Assembly (NCBI GenBank): GCA_963649625.1
Contig: CAVJIP010000040.1
Location: 1-58,239 of the forward strand
Source of the DNA: HGM13006 sp963649625
GTDB taxonomy: Bacteria; Bacillota; Clostridia; Oscillospirales; Oscillospiraceae
Direction: 5' to 3'
DNA length: 58,239 nucleotides
Part shown: piece after piece, positions 48,911-57,903 of the stretch
Layout of the letters: every line of letters starts with the position of its first letter
Position numbering within the stretch: the stretch's first letter is position 1
The notes under the pieces: generated by a model
What the model was told of the DNA's origin: nothing
The model's database searches: none
What the model saw: only the letters and a program-made list of their open reading frames with translations
Translations under genes and position numbers: made by a program

Positions 48911-50422
48911 TCAGGTTCCAAAATAGCTAAAATGCATATAGTCCTTTTTGCTATTCCAGTTGGCTCCCCAGCTAAAGCCGTGATTGCGGAAGGCCCGCAC
49001 CACGTCTCCGTCCACAGGGATGGAGTAAGGATCCTCTCCGGGCTTCCAGTAGCTTCCTGTCATGGCCCTGCCGTCGTTGGTGCATTCGTAGTTCTCCGTG
49101 GGGTTAATGTCCACGGCCAGGCCCGGGGTATGCTCGGAATAGGAGCTGTCATAGTAGCCCCCAACGGAGTAAATGGGGAACTTCTCCGCCCCCTGATAAA
49201 TCTCCGCAAAGATGGCCTGGACTGTGGCCGCCAGATTCCGATGCACCTGGACATAGAGGGTTTTCGTCACCTTTTCCGTATGGCTGCTGTCGGCAAACTG
49301 CCACACCTGCACCGGCACGGTGACCAGATAGCTGGTGTCGCTCCGGGAATAATAAGTATGGGGATCCTCCACCACCTGGCCGAATACCCTGAGGCATTTG
49401 GCCTCATAGGTTTCGCTGCTGCCTGCCACGGAGCCATCACTGGGGGTGACTACACTGTTAAAGCCGGTGCTGCCGTTGCCGGAGGTGTCCTTTTTCCGCA
49501 CGGTAATGGTACAGCTGGTGTTCAGCCCGTTCCAGGTGTAGCCAAAAATCCCCACCGTGCCCTCGGCCAGGGCCTGGAAATTCCCCTGATAATCCACCGA
49601 CACAATGTCGCTGTTGGTGGAGATCCAGGTGACGGTCTGATTGGAGGCCGTCTCCGGGGTAAATACCGCCGTAAGGCTCCCCGTCTCGCCCACCGTCAGC
49701 TCCGTGTCGGAGACGGTAATACTGATTCGCTCCGGCGTTTCTGTCGTGCGGCCCTCATAGGGCCGGAGGGCCGTGCTCAGTCTGAAAAGCAGGGCGGCGC
49801 ACTCGGCTCTGGTGGTGGTATTTTCCGGCTGGAAGGAATATGTACCATCCTCGTTGACATAGCCCTTGAGAATGCCCACCTTCCGCAAGGCCTCCACCGG
49901 CTCCTCTGCGTACTGAGAAATGGTGTCTGCGTCAGAAAAGCTCTCTACAACGCTCTCCTCCTGGAGGGCGGCGATCTCATAGTTATAGATGGAGGCATAC
50001 CGCACGATCATGGTGGCCATCTGCTCCCGGGTGATCAGTGCTTCCGGCTCGAAGGTGCCGTTCCCGGTTCCGTTGACGATTCCAAATCGGGTGGCCCAGT
50101 TTACATAGGGGGCATAATACTCGTTGACCGGCACATCCTGATACAGATGCTCCAGATACCAGTCCCGATAGTTGTCCTGGCCAATGCCGGCAGCCCGGCC
50201 CAGCACGGTCACGAACATTCCCCGGGTCATTCCCTCCTCCGGGGCAAACTCCGTCTCCGAAACCCCCTGGTAGAGCCCCTGCTCCAGGCAGAAGCCGATC
50301 TCCTGCTCCGCCCAATGTCCTGCAATATCCGTCATGGCTGCCGGATCCACCGCCAGAGCCTCCGCCGCCAGCAGGGCGGCAAGGGACACGCTGGTCAGCA
50401 GCCTTCCCAACCGATGCTTCAT
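48911..50422 (-). CDS. SLH-anchored M15-type peptidase with Ig-like domain
   Basis: 503 residues. A signal peptide (about 1-25) is followed by three SLH repeats (about 28-205), a BIG2-type Ig domain (about 215-300), and a C-terminal VanY-like M15 domain. Zinc-site marks are SEHTPGLAVDINP (His and Asp) and DYMHFSYF (last His), with GFSWGANW before it. It probably trims peptidoglycan stem peptides (DD- or LD-carboxypeptidase or endopeptidase) while bound to the wall. ATG 50422 has CGGAGGAG 5 nt upstream. Confidence 0.88.
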   Translation of the reverse strand: MKHRLGRLLTSVSLAALLAAEALAVDPAAMTDIAGHWAEQEIGFCLEQGLYQGVSETEFAPEEGMTRGMFVTVLGRAAGIGQDNYRDWYLEHLYQDVPVNEYYAPYVNWATRFGIVNGTGNGTFEPEALITREQMATMIVRYASIYNYEIAALQEESVVESFSDADTISQYAEEPVEALRKVGILKGYVNEDGTYSFQPENTTTRAECAALLFRLSTALRPYEGRTTETPERISITVSDTELTVGETGSLTAVFTPETASNQTVTWISTNSDIVSVDYQGNFQALAEGTVGIFGYTWNGLNTSCTITVRKKDTSGNGSTGFNSVVTPSDGSVAGSSETYEAKCLRVFGQVVEDPHTYYSRSDTSYLVTVPVQVWQFADSSHTEKVTKTLYVQVHRNLAATVQAIFAEIYQGAEKFPIYSVGGYYDSSYSEHTPGLAVDINPTENYECTNDGRAMTGSYWKPGEDPYSIPVDGDVVRAFRNHGFSWGANWNSKKDYMHFSYFGT

Positions 50423-50583
50423 AGAAACTCCTCCGTTGATTTCATAGCGTACATTATACCACATCTGCGCCCCTTTGACCAGACGCATTTTGTGAACATT
50501 CTGAGAATTTCCAAAGGCCCGGCTGCGGCTCCGCAGTCGGGCTTGGCAGGCCGTTCGTTCTCAATGACAGGAGGGGAAGGCAC

Positions 50584-50817
50584 TCAGGCGTTTATCAGCC
50601 GCTCCACCAGCCGGACAAACTCTCCCAGGGTTTTCGGCGGCTCCTCCACGTCGATCTGAATGCCGAACTCATCCTCGCATTCCAGGGCCACCTCTACCAC
50701 CGCCAGGGAGTCCAGGTCGATGTCCTGAAAGGTGGTCTCCTCCGTCAGCTCCACCGAATCCTCCAGCTCACACTTCTCCCGGAGAAGCTGTACCACCCGT
50801 TCAAAGGTACTTTCCAT
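50584..50817 (-). CDS. acpP: Acyl carrier protein
   Basis: 77 residues, acidic. The phosphopantetheine Ser is in DLDSLAVVE (about Ser 37), and the helix after it is typical of fatty-acid ACP. No fas genes are adjacent, so it may serve fatty acid synthesis or a specialised pathway; the symbol is given by size and motif only. TTGGAGGAAT precedes ATG 50817. A promoter at 50957-50985 leaves a leader of about 130 nt, in which I see no recognisable riboswitch. Confidence 0.88.
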   Translation of the reverse strand: MESTFERVVQLLREKCELEDSVELTEETTFQDIDLDSLAVVEVALECEDEFGIQIDVEEPPKTLGEFVRLVERLINA

Positions 50818-50956
50818 ATATGATTCCTCCAATGCTTTCTTGGGCAGCGGGCGCCTGGCATCCACGGGCCTGCCTGGGGCAGGGCGATGTGGAACCCGGG
50901 CCGCTTCTGCTTTGATCTTTTCATCTCTTGCCGCCTTCTACCACGGCAACGCCCTA

Positions 50957-50985
50957 AGCATATATGAGAAACTTCCATTTGTCAA
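50957..50985 (-). promoter_or_regulatory. Promoter of the ACP gene
   Basis: Minus strand TTGACA (50985-50980), 17-bp spacer, TATGCT (50962-50957). Confidence 0.8.
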
Positions 50986-51029
50986 TAGGGGAATTGGCCC
51001 TTCCCCCGGCGGTGAAAAAGCGAATCTCC

Positions 51030-51058
51030 TTGACAACCGGCCAAATCTAAACTACTAT
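51030..51058 (+). promoter_or_regulatory. Promoter of the NfeD-SPFH operon
   Basis: TTGACA (51030-51035), 17-bp spacer, TACTAT (51053-51058). Confidence 0.8.
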
Positions 51059-51108
51059 GGAACCAGCAAGACTCTTACACTCCATCCGGCAGAAAGGAGC
51101 GGAAACCT

Positions 51109-51576
51109 ATGCAGATTTTGCTTGCGCTTTCCCCTATGGTGCTGATGTGGCTGGTGGCCTTGATCGTCTTTGCCCTGGCGGAGGCGGCCACCGTGGGCCT
51201 GGTGTCCATCTGGTTCGCCGGAGGGGCCCTGGTGGCCCTGGTCGCCGCCGCCCTAAACGCCCCGGTATGGCTCCAGGTGGTTTTGTTTGTGGTGATCTCC
51301 TTGATTTTACTGATCTCCCTGCGGCCCCTGGTGCAAAAGCTCTCCAAGTCCCGGCCCACCCCCACCAACGTTGACCGGCACATCGGGCAAAGGGCCCTGG
51401 TCACAGAGGATATCAACAACCTGGCGGAAACCGGTGCCATCCGGCTGGACGGGATTATCTGGACTGCCCGCTCCGAATCCGGTCAGGTGATCCCCGCAGG
51501 CACGGTCATTACGGTGGATCGTATCTCCGGGGTCAAGGCCTTTGTCTCCCCGGCGGAGGTTTCCACACCAGTATAG
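51109..51576 (+). CDS. NfeD-like membrane protein
   Basis: 155 residues. Two or three N-terminal membrane helices (about 5-70) are followed by an OB-fold C-terminal domain (about 85-150) ending VITVDRISGVKAFV, typical of short NfeD (NfeD1b-like). NfeD proteins pair with SPFH scaffold proteins in membrane microdomains. GAAAGGAGCGG precedes the ATG. The SPFH gene follows after 25 nt. Confidence 0.9.
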   Translation: MQILLALSPMVLMWLVALIVFALAEAATVGLVSIWFAGGALVALVAAALNAPVWLQVVLFVVISLILLISLRPLVQKLSKSRPTPTNVDRHIGQRALVTEDINNLAETGAIRLDGIIWTARSESGQVIPAGTVITVDRISGVKAFVSPAEVSTPV

Positions 51577-51601
51577 TACATTTGGAACAAGGAGGAAAAT
51601 T

Positions 51602-52498
51602 ATGGAATTTGTGATTGTGCTCGGCATTGTCGCCCTGCTGCTTTTGCTGCTGCTGGCCAAGAACATCTATATTGTACAGCAATCCAAGGCCTATGTGGTG
51701 GAACGGCTGGGAGCCTTTCAGTCCGTGTGGGGGGTTGGCCTCCATTTTAAGCTCCCCTTCCTGGAGCGGGTGGTCAAAAGGGTCAGCCTGAAGGAGCAGG
51801 TCATGGACTATCCCCCGCAGCCTGTTATCACCAAGGACAACGTCACCATGCAAATCGACACGGTGATCTACTATCAAATCACCGACCCTAAGCTCTACAC
51901 CTATGGGGTGGAGCATCCTATGAGTGCCATTGAAACCCTCACCGCCACCACCCTGCGAAACATTATCGGCGACCTGGAGCTGGATCAGACCCTGACCTCC
52001 CGGGACACCATCAACAGCCATATGCGGGTGATTCTGGACGAGGCCACTGACCCCTGGGGCATCAAGGTCAACCGGGTGGAGCTGAAAAACATTCTGCCTC
52101 CCACGGATATTCAGAACTCCATGGAAAAGCAGATGAAGGCAGAGCGTGAGCGCCGCCAGAGCATTCTCCAGGCGGAGGGCACCAAGCAGTCCGCCATTCT
52201 GGTGGCAGAAGGGGAAAAGGAGGCCGCCGTGCTGCGGGCCGATGCGGAAAAGCAGGCGGCCATTCTCAAGGCGGAGGGCGAGGCCCAGGCCATTTTGGAG
52301 GTGCAGCGGGCCTTGGCCGAATCCCTGCGGCTTTTGAACGAGGCCTGCCCCAACGACCAGGTCATCAAGCTCAAGGCCCTGGAGACCATGGAGAAGGTGG
52401 CCGATGGCAAGGCCACGAAAATCATTATTCCCTCCGAGCTTCAGGGCTTGGCCGGACTGGCCGAGGGGCTTGTGGAGTCGGTAAAGAAGGTGGACTGA
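51602..52498 (+). CDS. SPFH/stomatin-like protein
   Basis: 298 residues. One N-terminal membrane helix (2-20) and an SPFH/band-7 domain (about 24-180) with QQSKAYVVERLGAFQSVW and WGIKVNRVELKNI, then a long coiled coil (about 180-265) rich in AEGEKEAAVLRADAEKQAA, as in stomatin/HflK-type oligomers. It likely forms membrane scaffolds with the NfeD partner. GGAGGAAAA precedes ATG 51602. A 58-residue gene starts 1 nt after its stop. Confidence 0.95.
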   Translation: MEFVIVLGIVALLLLLLLAKNIYIVQQSKAYVVERLGAFQSVWGVGLHFKLPFLERVVKRVSLKEQVMDYPPQPVITKDNVTMQIDTVIYYQITDPKLYTYGVEHPMSAIETLTATTLRNIIGDLELDQTLTSRDTINSHMRVILDEATDPWGIKVNRVELKNILPPTDIQNSMEKQMKAERERRQSILQAEGTKQSAILVAEGEKEAAVLRADAEKQAAILKAEGEAQAILEVQRALAESLRLLNEACPNDQVIKLKALETMEKVADGKATKIIIPSELQGLAGLAEGLVESVKKVD

Positions 52499-52499
52499 T

Positions 52500-52676
52500 A
52501 TGGCAGATAATCGCTTTGACCGGGTCTACTCCCAAGGGGTGGTTTCCTCTGTTGAAATCTGGGTAGACCGGGAAACCGGGGTAAACTACCTGTACATGGC
52601 CAGCGGCTATGGCGGCGGCCTGACCCCTCTGCTGGATCGGGAGGGAAAGCCTGTGATTTCCCCTATTGCAAGATAA
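52500..52676 (+). CDS. 58-residue DUF6440-like protein
   Basis: A short gene starting 1 nt after the SPFH stop, with AAGAAGGTGG as a possible ribosome site. It encodes MADNRFDRVYSQGVVSSVEI, then WVDRETGVNYLYMASGYGGG and LTPLLDREGKPVISPIAR. The WVDRETGVNYL and GGLTPLLDREGKPV blocks are what I recall of the DUF6440 family, small single-domain proteins of unknown function. No membrane segment. Position and spacing make it the third gene of the NfeD-SPFH operon, closed by the terminator at 52682. Confidence 0.8.
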   Translation: MADNRFDRVYSQGVVSSVEIWVDRETGVNYLYMASGYGGGLTPLLDREGKPVISPIAR

Positions 52677-52681
52677 TCACG

Positions 52682-52716
52682 ACCCGCCTGAGCTTTTTTG
52701 CCCAGGCGGGTTTTCT
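52682..52716 (+). terminator. Terminator of the NfeD-SPFH operon
   Basis: ACCCGCCTG / CAGGCGGGT stem with TTTTCTT tail. Confidence 0.88.
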
Positions 52717-52721
52717 TACCC

Positions 52722-53096
52722 TCAGGTCTTTTTCACAAAGCTCTCCCGGCAGGCAGGACAGGTAATGCGGAGCTTTCCCTTTCCCCGGGGAACCCGCACT
52801 CTTGTTTTGCATTCAGGGCATTTGAAATAGCAATAGTCCTTCCGGCCCTTGATCCGGCCAAAGAACTGCCGGAATTTTTCATTTTCCTGATGACGCCGGG
52901 CCGTGTCCCGGGAAAATATCCGCCAAATGGCCAGGGCCAGGGGAATATAGGCCAGGGCCGTCAGCAGGGTCAGCCGGGTGATGCTCCCTGCCAGATTTAA
53001 GGCGATTCCCACAATACACCAAAACCAGGCCAGCCCGTCTACGCCGTTGCGTCCCGCCATAAACCGGCGGAGGCCGTTGCCGAATCCTTGAAACAT
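52722..53096 (-). CDS. Small membrane protein with C-terminal zinc ribbon
   Basis: 124 residues. Two membrane helices (about 22-58) are followed by a basic helical segment and a zinc ribbon with CPEC and CPAC pairs separated by a basic strand (KTRVRVPRGKGKLRIT). The ribbon type resembles nucleic-acid-binding or MJ0042-like fingers. Function unknown. It has its own promoter at 53159-53187 and converges with the NfeD operon. Confidence 0.75.
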   Translation of the reverse strand: MFQGFGNGLRRFMAGRNGVDGLAWFWCIVGIALNLAGSITRLTLLTALAYIPLALAIWRIFSRDTARRHQENEKFRQFFGRIKGRKDYCYFKCPECKTRVRVPRGKGKLRITCPACRESFVKKT

Positions 53097-53158
53097 GATA
53101 CCACCTCATAACGCTTAACCCCATGGGCAAGGCTCTTCGGCCCTGCCTCGGGAGACCT

Positions 53159-53187
53159 ATTATAGCCCCGCCGGAGGAATCCTGCAA
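53159..53187 (-). promoter_or_regulatory. Promoter of the small zinc-ribbon gene
   Basis: Minus strand TTGCAG (53187-53182), 17-bp spacer, TATAAT (53164-53159). Confidence 0.75.
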
Positions 53188-53240
53188 GGAACCGATGGGA
53201 TTGTTCACCAATTATTTACGATTGCATCCATTCTATGGAA

Positions 53241-53270
53241 AAAGGCCGCCTGCACTTAACGTACAGGCGG
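53241..53270 (-). terminator. Terminator of glyA
   Basis: Minus strand CCGCCTG / CAGGCGG with an 11-nt loop, followed by CCTTTTTCC. Confidence 0.85.
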
Positions 53271-53281
53271 TCCCTTGCGGC

Positions 53282-54535
53282 TTATTCGTACAGCGGAAAC
53301 CGGGCGGTAAGGGCCATGACACGCTCCAGCACATCGTCCCGCTTGGCCTCAAAGTCAAAGATGCAGTCGGCAACGCACCCGGCAATCACGTCCATCTCCG
53401 CCTCTCCCATGCCCCGGGTGGTCACAGCCGGTGTCCCCAGCCGAAGGCCGGAGGTCACAAATGGGCTGCGCTTCTCCCCTGGCACGGTGTTCTTGTTGGC
53501 CGTAATATGCACCGCATCCAGGTTGTGCTCCAGCTCCTTGCCGGTGCACTCCTCCCCGGACAGGTCTACCAGCATCAGGTGGTTGTCCGTGCCCCCGGAC
53601 ACCAGCTTCACGTTCCGATTCAGCAGCCCCTGAGCCAGGGCCTTGGCGTTTTTGACGATATTCTCCCCATAGACCCGAAAGGCCGGGGACAGAGCCTCTC
53701 CAAAGCACACGGCCTTGGCCGCCACAATATGCTCCAGAGGGCCGCCCTGGGTGCCCGGGAAAATGGCCTTGTTGATCTTCCCGGCCAGCTCCTGGTTGTT
53801 GGTCAGAATCAGGCCGCCTCTGGGGCCCCGAAGGGTCTTATGGGTGGTGGTCGTCACCACATCCGCATAGGGCACCGGGTTCTGATGAAGCCCCGCCGCC
53901 ACCAGGCCCGCAATATGGGCCATGTCCACCATAAGCATGGCACCGCCTGCATGGGCGATTTCTCCGATTCGCTGGAAGTCGATGGCTCTGGGATAGGCCG
54001 AGGCCCCGGCCACTACCAGCTTGGGCTTGTACTCCGCCACCAGCTCCGCCAGCCTGTCATAGTCCAGCAGCCCCTCTTCATTGACCCCATAGGAAACAAA
54101 GCGGTAGTTCTTGCCGGACATATTCACCGGGCTTCCGTGGGTCAAATGTCCGCCCTGGTTCAAATTCATCCCCAGCACCGTATCTCCCAGCTCCAGCAGG
54201 GCAAAATACACCGCCAAATTGGCCTGGGCGCCGCTGTGGGGCTGGACGTTGGCATAGGCCGCCCCAAAGAGCCGACAGGCCCGGTCAATGGCGATCTGCT
54301 CCACCTGATCCACATACATACATCCGCCGTAATAACGCTTGCCGGGGTAGCCTTCGGCGTATTTATTGGTCAGCACACTTCCCATGGCCGCCATGACCGC
54401 CGGGGACACAATGTTCTCACTGGCGATCAGCTCAATATTCTGCCGCTGGCGGGTCAGCTCCCGGCCCATGGCCGCAGCCACTTCCGGGTCCTGACGGGCC
54501 ACTGCGCCGATGGTATCCAGCATTTCCTTATACAT
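53282..54535 (-). CDS. glyA: Serine hydroxymethyltransferase
   Basis: 417 residues, the normal bacterial length. It interconverts serine and glycine with tetrahydrofolate, supplying one-carbon units. The PLP Lys is in VVTTTTHKTLRGPRGG, the substrate region NIELIASENIVS is near residue 35, and HSGAQAN and VDMAHIAGL are conserved. AAAGGAG precedes the ATG. Its leader contains an inverted repeat overlapping the promoter. It is monocistronic, with a terminator at 53241-53270. Confidence 0.97.
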   Translation of the reverse strand: MYKEMLDTIGAVARQDPEVAAAMGRELTRQRQNIELIASENIVSPAVMAAMGSVLTNKYAEGYPGKRYYGGCMYVDQVEQIAIDRACRLFGAAYANVQPHSGAQANLAVYFALLELGDTVLGMNLNQGGHLTHGSPVNMSGKNYRFVSYGVNEEGLLDYDRLAELVAEYKPKLVVAGASAYPRAIDFQRIGEIAHAGGAMLMVDMAHIAGLVAAGLHQNPVPYADVVTTTTHKTLRGPRGGLILTNNQELAGKINKAIFPGTQGGPLEHIVAAKAVCFGEALSPAFRVYGENIVKNAKALAQGLLNRNVKLVSGGTDNHLMLVDLSGEECTGKELEHNLDAVHITANKNTVPGEKRSPFVTSGLRLGTPAVTTRGMGEAEMDVIAGCVADCIFDFEAKRDDVLERVMALTARFPLYE

Positions 54536-54552
54536 AGCCTTACAACTCCTTT

Positions 54553-54602
54553 GGGGTATGATGTACTAAAGCTAGTATACCCCAATCCGCCCACCTGCAC
54601 AA
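54553..54602 (-). promoter_or_regulatory. glyA promoter and leader inverted repeat
   Basis: Minus strand TTGTGC (54602-54597), 17-bp spacer, TATACT (54579-54574). GGGGTAT (54553-54559) and ATACCCC (54577-54583), with ACTA/TAGT inside, form a dyad covering the -10 and start region; it could be an operator. Confidence 0.55.
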
Positions 54603-54687
54603 CGGGAATCGGCCCGGTTCCCGAAAAATCCCCATTTCCCCTAAAACCCCGCCGGAAACCTCCCGGGTTTTCGGTAAGAGTTACAAT

Positions 54688-55188
54688 TTATCCTTTTGTG
54701 GTAATCATCAGGGTCAGGGGGAATTTTACATAATCCCAGTAAAACTCCGCCAGGGAAATCCGATGCTCCTGCCTGCCGGGAACCGCCCCGAAAAAGCGCA
54801 ACCCTCCGTCCTCCTCCCGGCGGAAGGCCACATAATGATTGCGGTGACCGGTGTAGTAGAGGATGATTCCCGCCTTGGCCTGCTCTGCCAGCAGCTGCCC
54901 GTGAATGGGCCGCAGGGCAAACTCCAGCGGCAGGTTCTGCCGCCTGAGCCCATAGACCAGGGCAAAAAGATGAAGCCCCAGGGCCCCACCCATGGGCAGG
55001 GTACGGCCCAGCCGCTTCACCAGCTCCTCCGGGTTGGGCTCTTGGCCGACGGCCTTTAAGAGGTTATAACAGGCGATCCACCCGCAGCCGTTGCGGTTTG
55101 ACGGGAACCAGCCAAATAGAATGTTGTCCGTTTGCCGCTGATCTATAATATACCCGTCACCGGACAGGGCCTCCTGCTTCAAATGCAT
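54688..55188 (-). CDS. Papain-like (C39-type) cysteine peptidase-like protein
   Basis: 166 residues, no signal peptide. A probable papain-like fold with Cys in NGCGWIACYNLL (the Gln position before it is not obvious) and His in GHRNHYVAFRR, with a downstream strand. This resembles C39-like or bacteriocin-transporter peptidase domains standing alone, but no bacteriocin gene is near. Substrate unknown. The ATG at 55188 follows GGGGGTGAGGGG; a promoter lies at 55242-55270. Confidence 0.65.
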   Translation of the reverse strand: MHLKQEALSGDGYIIDQRQTDNILFGWFPSNRNGCGWIACYNLLKAVGQEPNPEELVKRLGRTLPMGGALGLHLFALVYGLRRQNLPLEFALRPIHGQLLAEQAKAGIILYYTGHRNHYVAFRREEDGGLRFFGAVPGRQEHRISLAEFYWDYVKFPLTLMITTKG

Positions 55189-55241
55189 CCCCTCACCCCC
55201 TTCCTGTCTGTTCGGGCACCCCTACAGGATTGCCCCAGAGC

Positions 55242-55270
55242 ATTGTACCACAGAGGTGTCCCATCGTCAA
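55242..55270 (-). promoter_or_regulatory. Promoter of the papain-like gene
   Basis: Minus strand TTGACG (55270-55265), 17-bp spacer, TACAAT (55247-55242). Confidence 0.7.
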
Positions 55271-55283
55271 CCGAGGGAAAACA

Positions 55284-55310
55284 GGTGGCCGACCCAAGGG
55301 GCCGGCCACC
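55284..55310 (-). terminator. Terminator of the large SLH gene
   Basis: GGTGGCCG / CGGCCACC stem; on the minus strand TGTTTTCCC follows. Confidence 0.65.
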
Positions 55311-55316
55311 AAAGCA

Positions 55317-57785
55317 TTATTTTGCCACGTTGTCAATATAGCGAATCATCATGGTCAGCAGCTCCGCATGGGTAGCGTAGCCGTGGGGGTTGAGCAGATT
55401 CTGGTCGTCCCCCTGGAGGATCTGGGCCTGCACCGCCCAGCACATGGCCTCCTGATAATCCTCGTCAATGTCGTCCCCGTCCTCAAACCGCTTCAAGGCC
55501 TCTCCGTCCGCCACATAGTCCTGGGCAATGCCGGACTTTCCGGCCAGACGGTACAGGAAGGTGGCGATCTGCTCCCGGGTCACGTTGCTCTCCGGGTCAA
55601 AGTGGGTGTCGTCCGTGCCCTTTACCAGGCCGTACTCCTTGCCCCAAATGGCGTATTTGGCGTAGTCCTGGCTCAGCTCTACATCCTCGAAGGGATTCTC
55701 CGTGGCCTCCGGCACCTGGCTTCCGGTGGCGTTTTCATAGGTCAAGCCCAGCAGCGTCACCATTTCCCGGCGCAGGGCGCTGACCTCCGGCTGGAACTGT
55801 CCCTCTCCGTCCACCAGACCCAGGGCGTAGGCCCGTTCCAGCACCGACACAAACCAGTCGTCCTCCGACACATCCTGGTAGCCTAGCACCTGCCACTTTG
55901 CCTTTAGGGTCACGGCGGTGCTGGGTGCGGTGCTCTCCGCAGTGTACTCCGTGTCTCCGTCATACCAGCCCAGGAAGGTTCGATATTCCTTGGTGGGGGT
56001 GGGCAGCGTTCCCATCTGGCTGCCCGTCTCATAGGTGGCGGAGGCCACATCCACCTGGCCTCCATCCGGGTCAAAGGTCACGGTGATCTCCATTTTCTTT
56101 GTGTTCCCCGCATAGGTGATATAGCGGCTGAACATGGTAATCATTTCCGAGCGCAGTGCCGAAGCACCAGGGTTGATACGCTGGTTGTCGTCCCCCTGGA
56201 GAATCCCCACCTGCACCGCCCAGCATACGGCGGCTCTGGCGTAATTGGAAATGTCTCCACTGTCCCGGAATCCGCTATACACATTGGCATCCGCCGGAGT
56301 TCGCACAGTCAGGCCGCTGTAAATGGCCAGCCGATACAGGAACTCTGCGATCTGCTCTCGGGTCACGTCCTCATCCGGGCCGAACTCCGTGGAGCTCAGG
56401 CCGTTGACAATTCCCGCCTCCAGGCCCCAGGCCACATACTTGGCGTAGTAGCTGTCCGAGGCCACATCCTGGAATTTCGTCTCTCCGCTGTTGGAGATGG
56501 TGGTGGAATTTTCCCGCTCATACTCACGGCCCAAAACCGTGACCATGTGGGCCCGGGAGGCGTGCTCATCAGGGGAGAAGCTGGTGTCCTTACTGATTAG
56601 GCCCTTAAAATAGGCATCCTCCACATAGGTGGCATACCAGGCCTCCTCCATTACGTCCCGATACCCCAACACACACCACTGGGCCTTCAGGCTCAGAGCC
56701 TCCACCGCCGGAACCACACTGCTGGTGGTATAGATGGTACTGCCATCTGACCAGCCCACCAGGGAGCGATTGGTCTTTTGGGCCGTAGGCAGGGCCCCAA
56801 AGGGCTGACCGGAGGTGAAGGTGCCCGTTGCTGCGCTGGCACGTCCGCCGTTGGGGTCAAAGGTCACGGGAACCTCCTTGCCCTGCTGCCGGAGATAGTC
56901 CAGGGAGGCCCAGCAGCCCACTCCGTTGTAGAATATTCTGGCCCAGTCCTCATAGCTGCCCAGTACCTCCACCACGTCCCCATCGCTAAGGGTTCCCATC
57001 AGAGTAGAGGATGTGGTGGGCCTGGAGCGCACATTCAGGATTCCGGCGTTGTACACCACATAGGTGCCCGCCATGGAGGTGTCGATTTCATAATAGCCGT
57101 TGTCGCCGGTGGAGTAGGTAAAGCCCGGATAGTAGGCCGGCATATGCAGAGCCTCAATGCCCCGGCTCCCAAAGCTGTCGACAAAGGACTGCCAGGTATA
57201 CATCCGAACGCTGACCTCATTGCTGCTGGAATAATTGGCATCGTAGACCAGCACGCCGTCATCATAAATGGCCATCAGCACCATGGAGTGTCCCCGCACC
57301 CGGAGCACCGCTCCTGGCCGACACTCTGTAAACAGGGTCTTTAGGGTAGAAGCACTGTAGCCTGCATCCAGGGTCTTTGTCCCCAGAATCTCCTCGATCA
57401 TATCCCGGTAAGCATAGCTCCCCGCATAGCAGTAGGCCAGGCTTGTGTCTATGGTGGCGTCCTGGGGATAGGTGTAGAACAGAGCGGTATAGGCATACCT
57501 GGCAAAGCCCACGCAGGTCCAGCCTCTCAGGTCAATGTCGCCGCCGGTGGAAATGCCATAATCGCTCTGCTCATCCACGGTCATATAGCGCTTGTTGGCA
57601 TCGTAGGTGCTTCCGGAAGGGTAACGGGCAAAGGGCATTGTCACCGAGCCGACCGTCACCTGAACGTTTTCCCAGTCGCTGGGCATACTAGGGTATGTAT
57701 AGGCATTGGTGCCCAACGCAAACAAACAAAAAAGTGCCGCCGTACACATGCTCACCAGCAGGAACCGACGGATTCGTCTCGGCAT
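55317..57785 (-). CDS. Large SLH surface protein with papain-like and SH3 domains
   Basis: 822 residues. A signal peptide (1-28), then a papain-like region (about 75-215) with Cys in GWTCVGFARYAY, His in RGHSMVLM and Asp in VYDANYSS, suggesting a peptidoglycan amidase or endopeptidase. An SH3-like domain (about 240-300) includes GILNVRSRPTTSS. Two VTFDPNGG-type repeats (Flg_new/InlB B-like, about 305-370 and 575-635) alternate with two sets of three SLH repeats (about 375-570 and 637-822). Six SLH copies imply firm wall binding. An AT-rich promoter region lies near 57820-57855. Confidence 0.87.
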   Translation of the reverse strand: MPRRIRRFLLVSMCTAALFCLFALGTNAYTYPSMPSDWENVQVTVGSVTMPFARYPSGSTYDANKRYMTVDEQSDYGISTGGDIDLRGWTCVGFARYAYTALFYTYPQDATIDTSLAYCYAGSYAYRDMIEEILGTKTLDAGYSASTLKTLFTECRPGAVLRVRGHSMVLMAIYDDGVLVYDANYSSSNEVSVRMYTWQSFVDSFGSRGIEALHMPAYYPGFTYSTGDNGYYEIDTSMAGTYVVYNAGILNVRSRPTTSSTLMGTLSDGDVVEVLGSYEDWARIFYNGVGCWASLDYLRQQGKEVPVTFDPNGGRASAATGTFTSGQPFGALPTAQKTNRSLVGWSDGSTIYTTSSVVPAVEALSLKAQWCVLGYRDVMEEAWYATYVEDAYFKGLISKDTSFSPDEHASRAHMVTVLGREYERENSTTISNSGETKFQDVASDSYYAKYVAWGLEAGIVNGLSSTEFGPDEDVTREQIAEFLYRLAIYSGLTVRTPADANVYSGFRDSGDISNYARAAVCWAVQVGILQGDDNQRINPGASALRSEMITMFSRYITYAGNTKKMEITVTFDPDGGQVDVASATYETGSQMGTLPTPTKEYRTFLGWYDGDTEYTAESTAPSTAVTLKAKWQVLGYQDVSEDDWFVSVLERAYALGLVDGEGQFQPEVSALRREMVTLLGLTYENATGSQVPEATENPFEDVELSQDYAKYAIWGKEYGLVKGTDDTHFDPESNVTREQIATFLYRLAGKSGIAQDYVADGEALKRFEDGDDIDEDYQEAMCWAVQAQILQGDDQNLLNPHGYATHAELLTMMIRYIDNVAK

Positions 57786-57903
57786 ATGCTCACCCCACTT
57801 GAAAGGTTACAAATTAGTATCATTATATTAACACATTTCCACTGCCACGTCAATACAAATGTCACGCTTTTGTATGAAATCAGGAAGAAATCTCTCCCCC
57901 GCC

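Noticed and set aside
53123..54733. A 536-residue plus-strand frame across glyA
   Set aside because: Antisense shadow; it even runs through the glyA terminator and promoter.
54688..55188. Bacteriocin-processing C39 peptidase locus
   Set aside because: No transporter, precursor peptide or immunity gene nearby; only a general papain-like pattern is visible.
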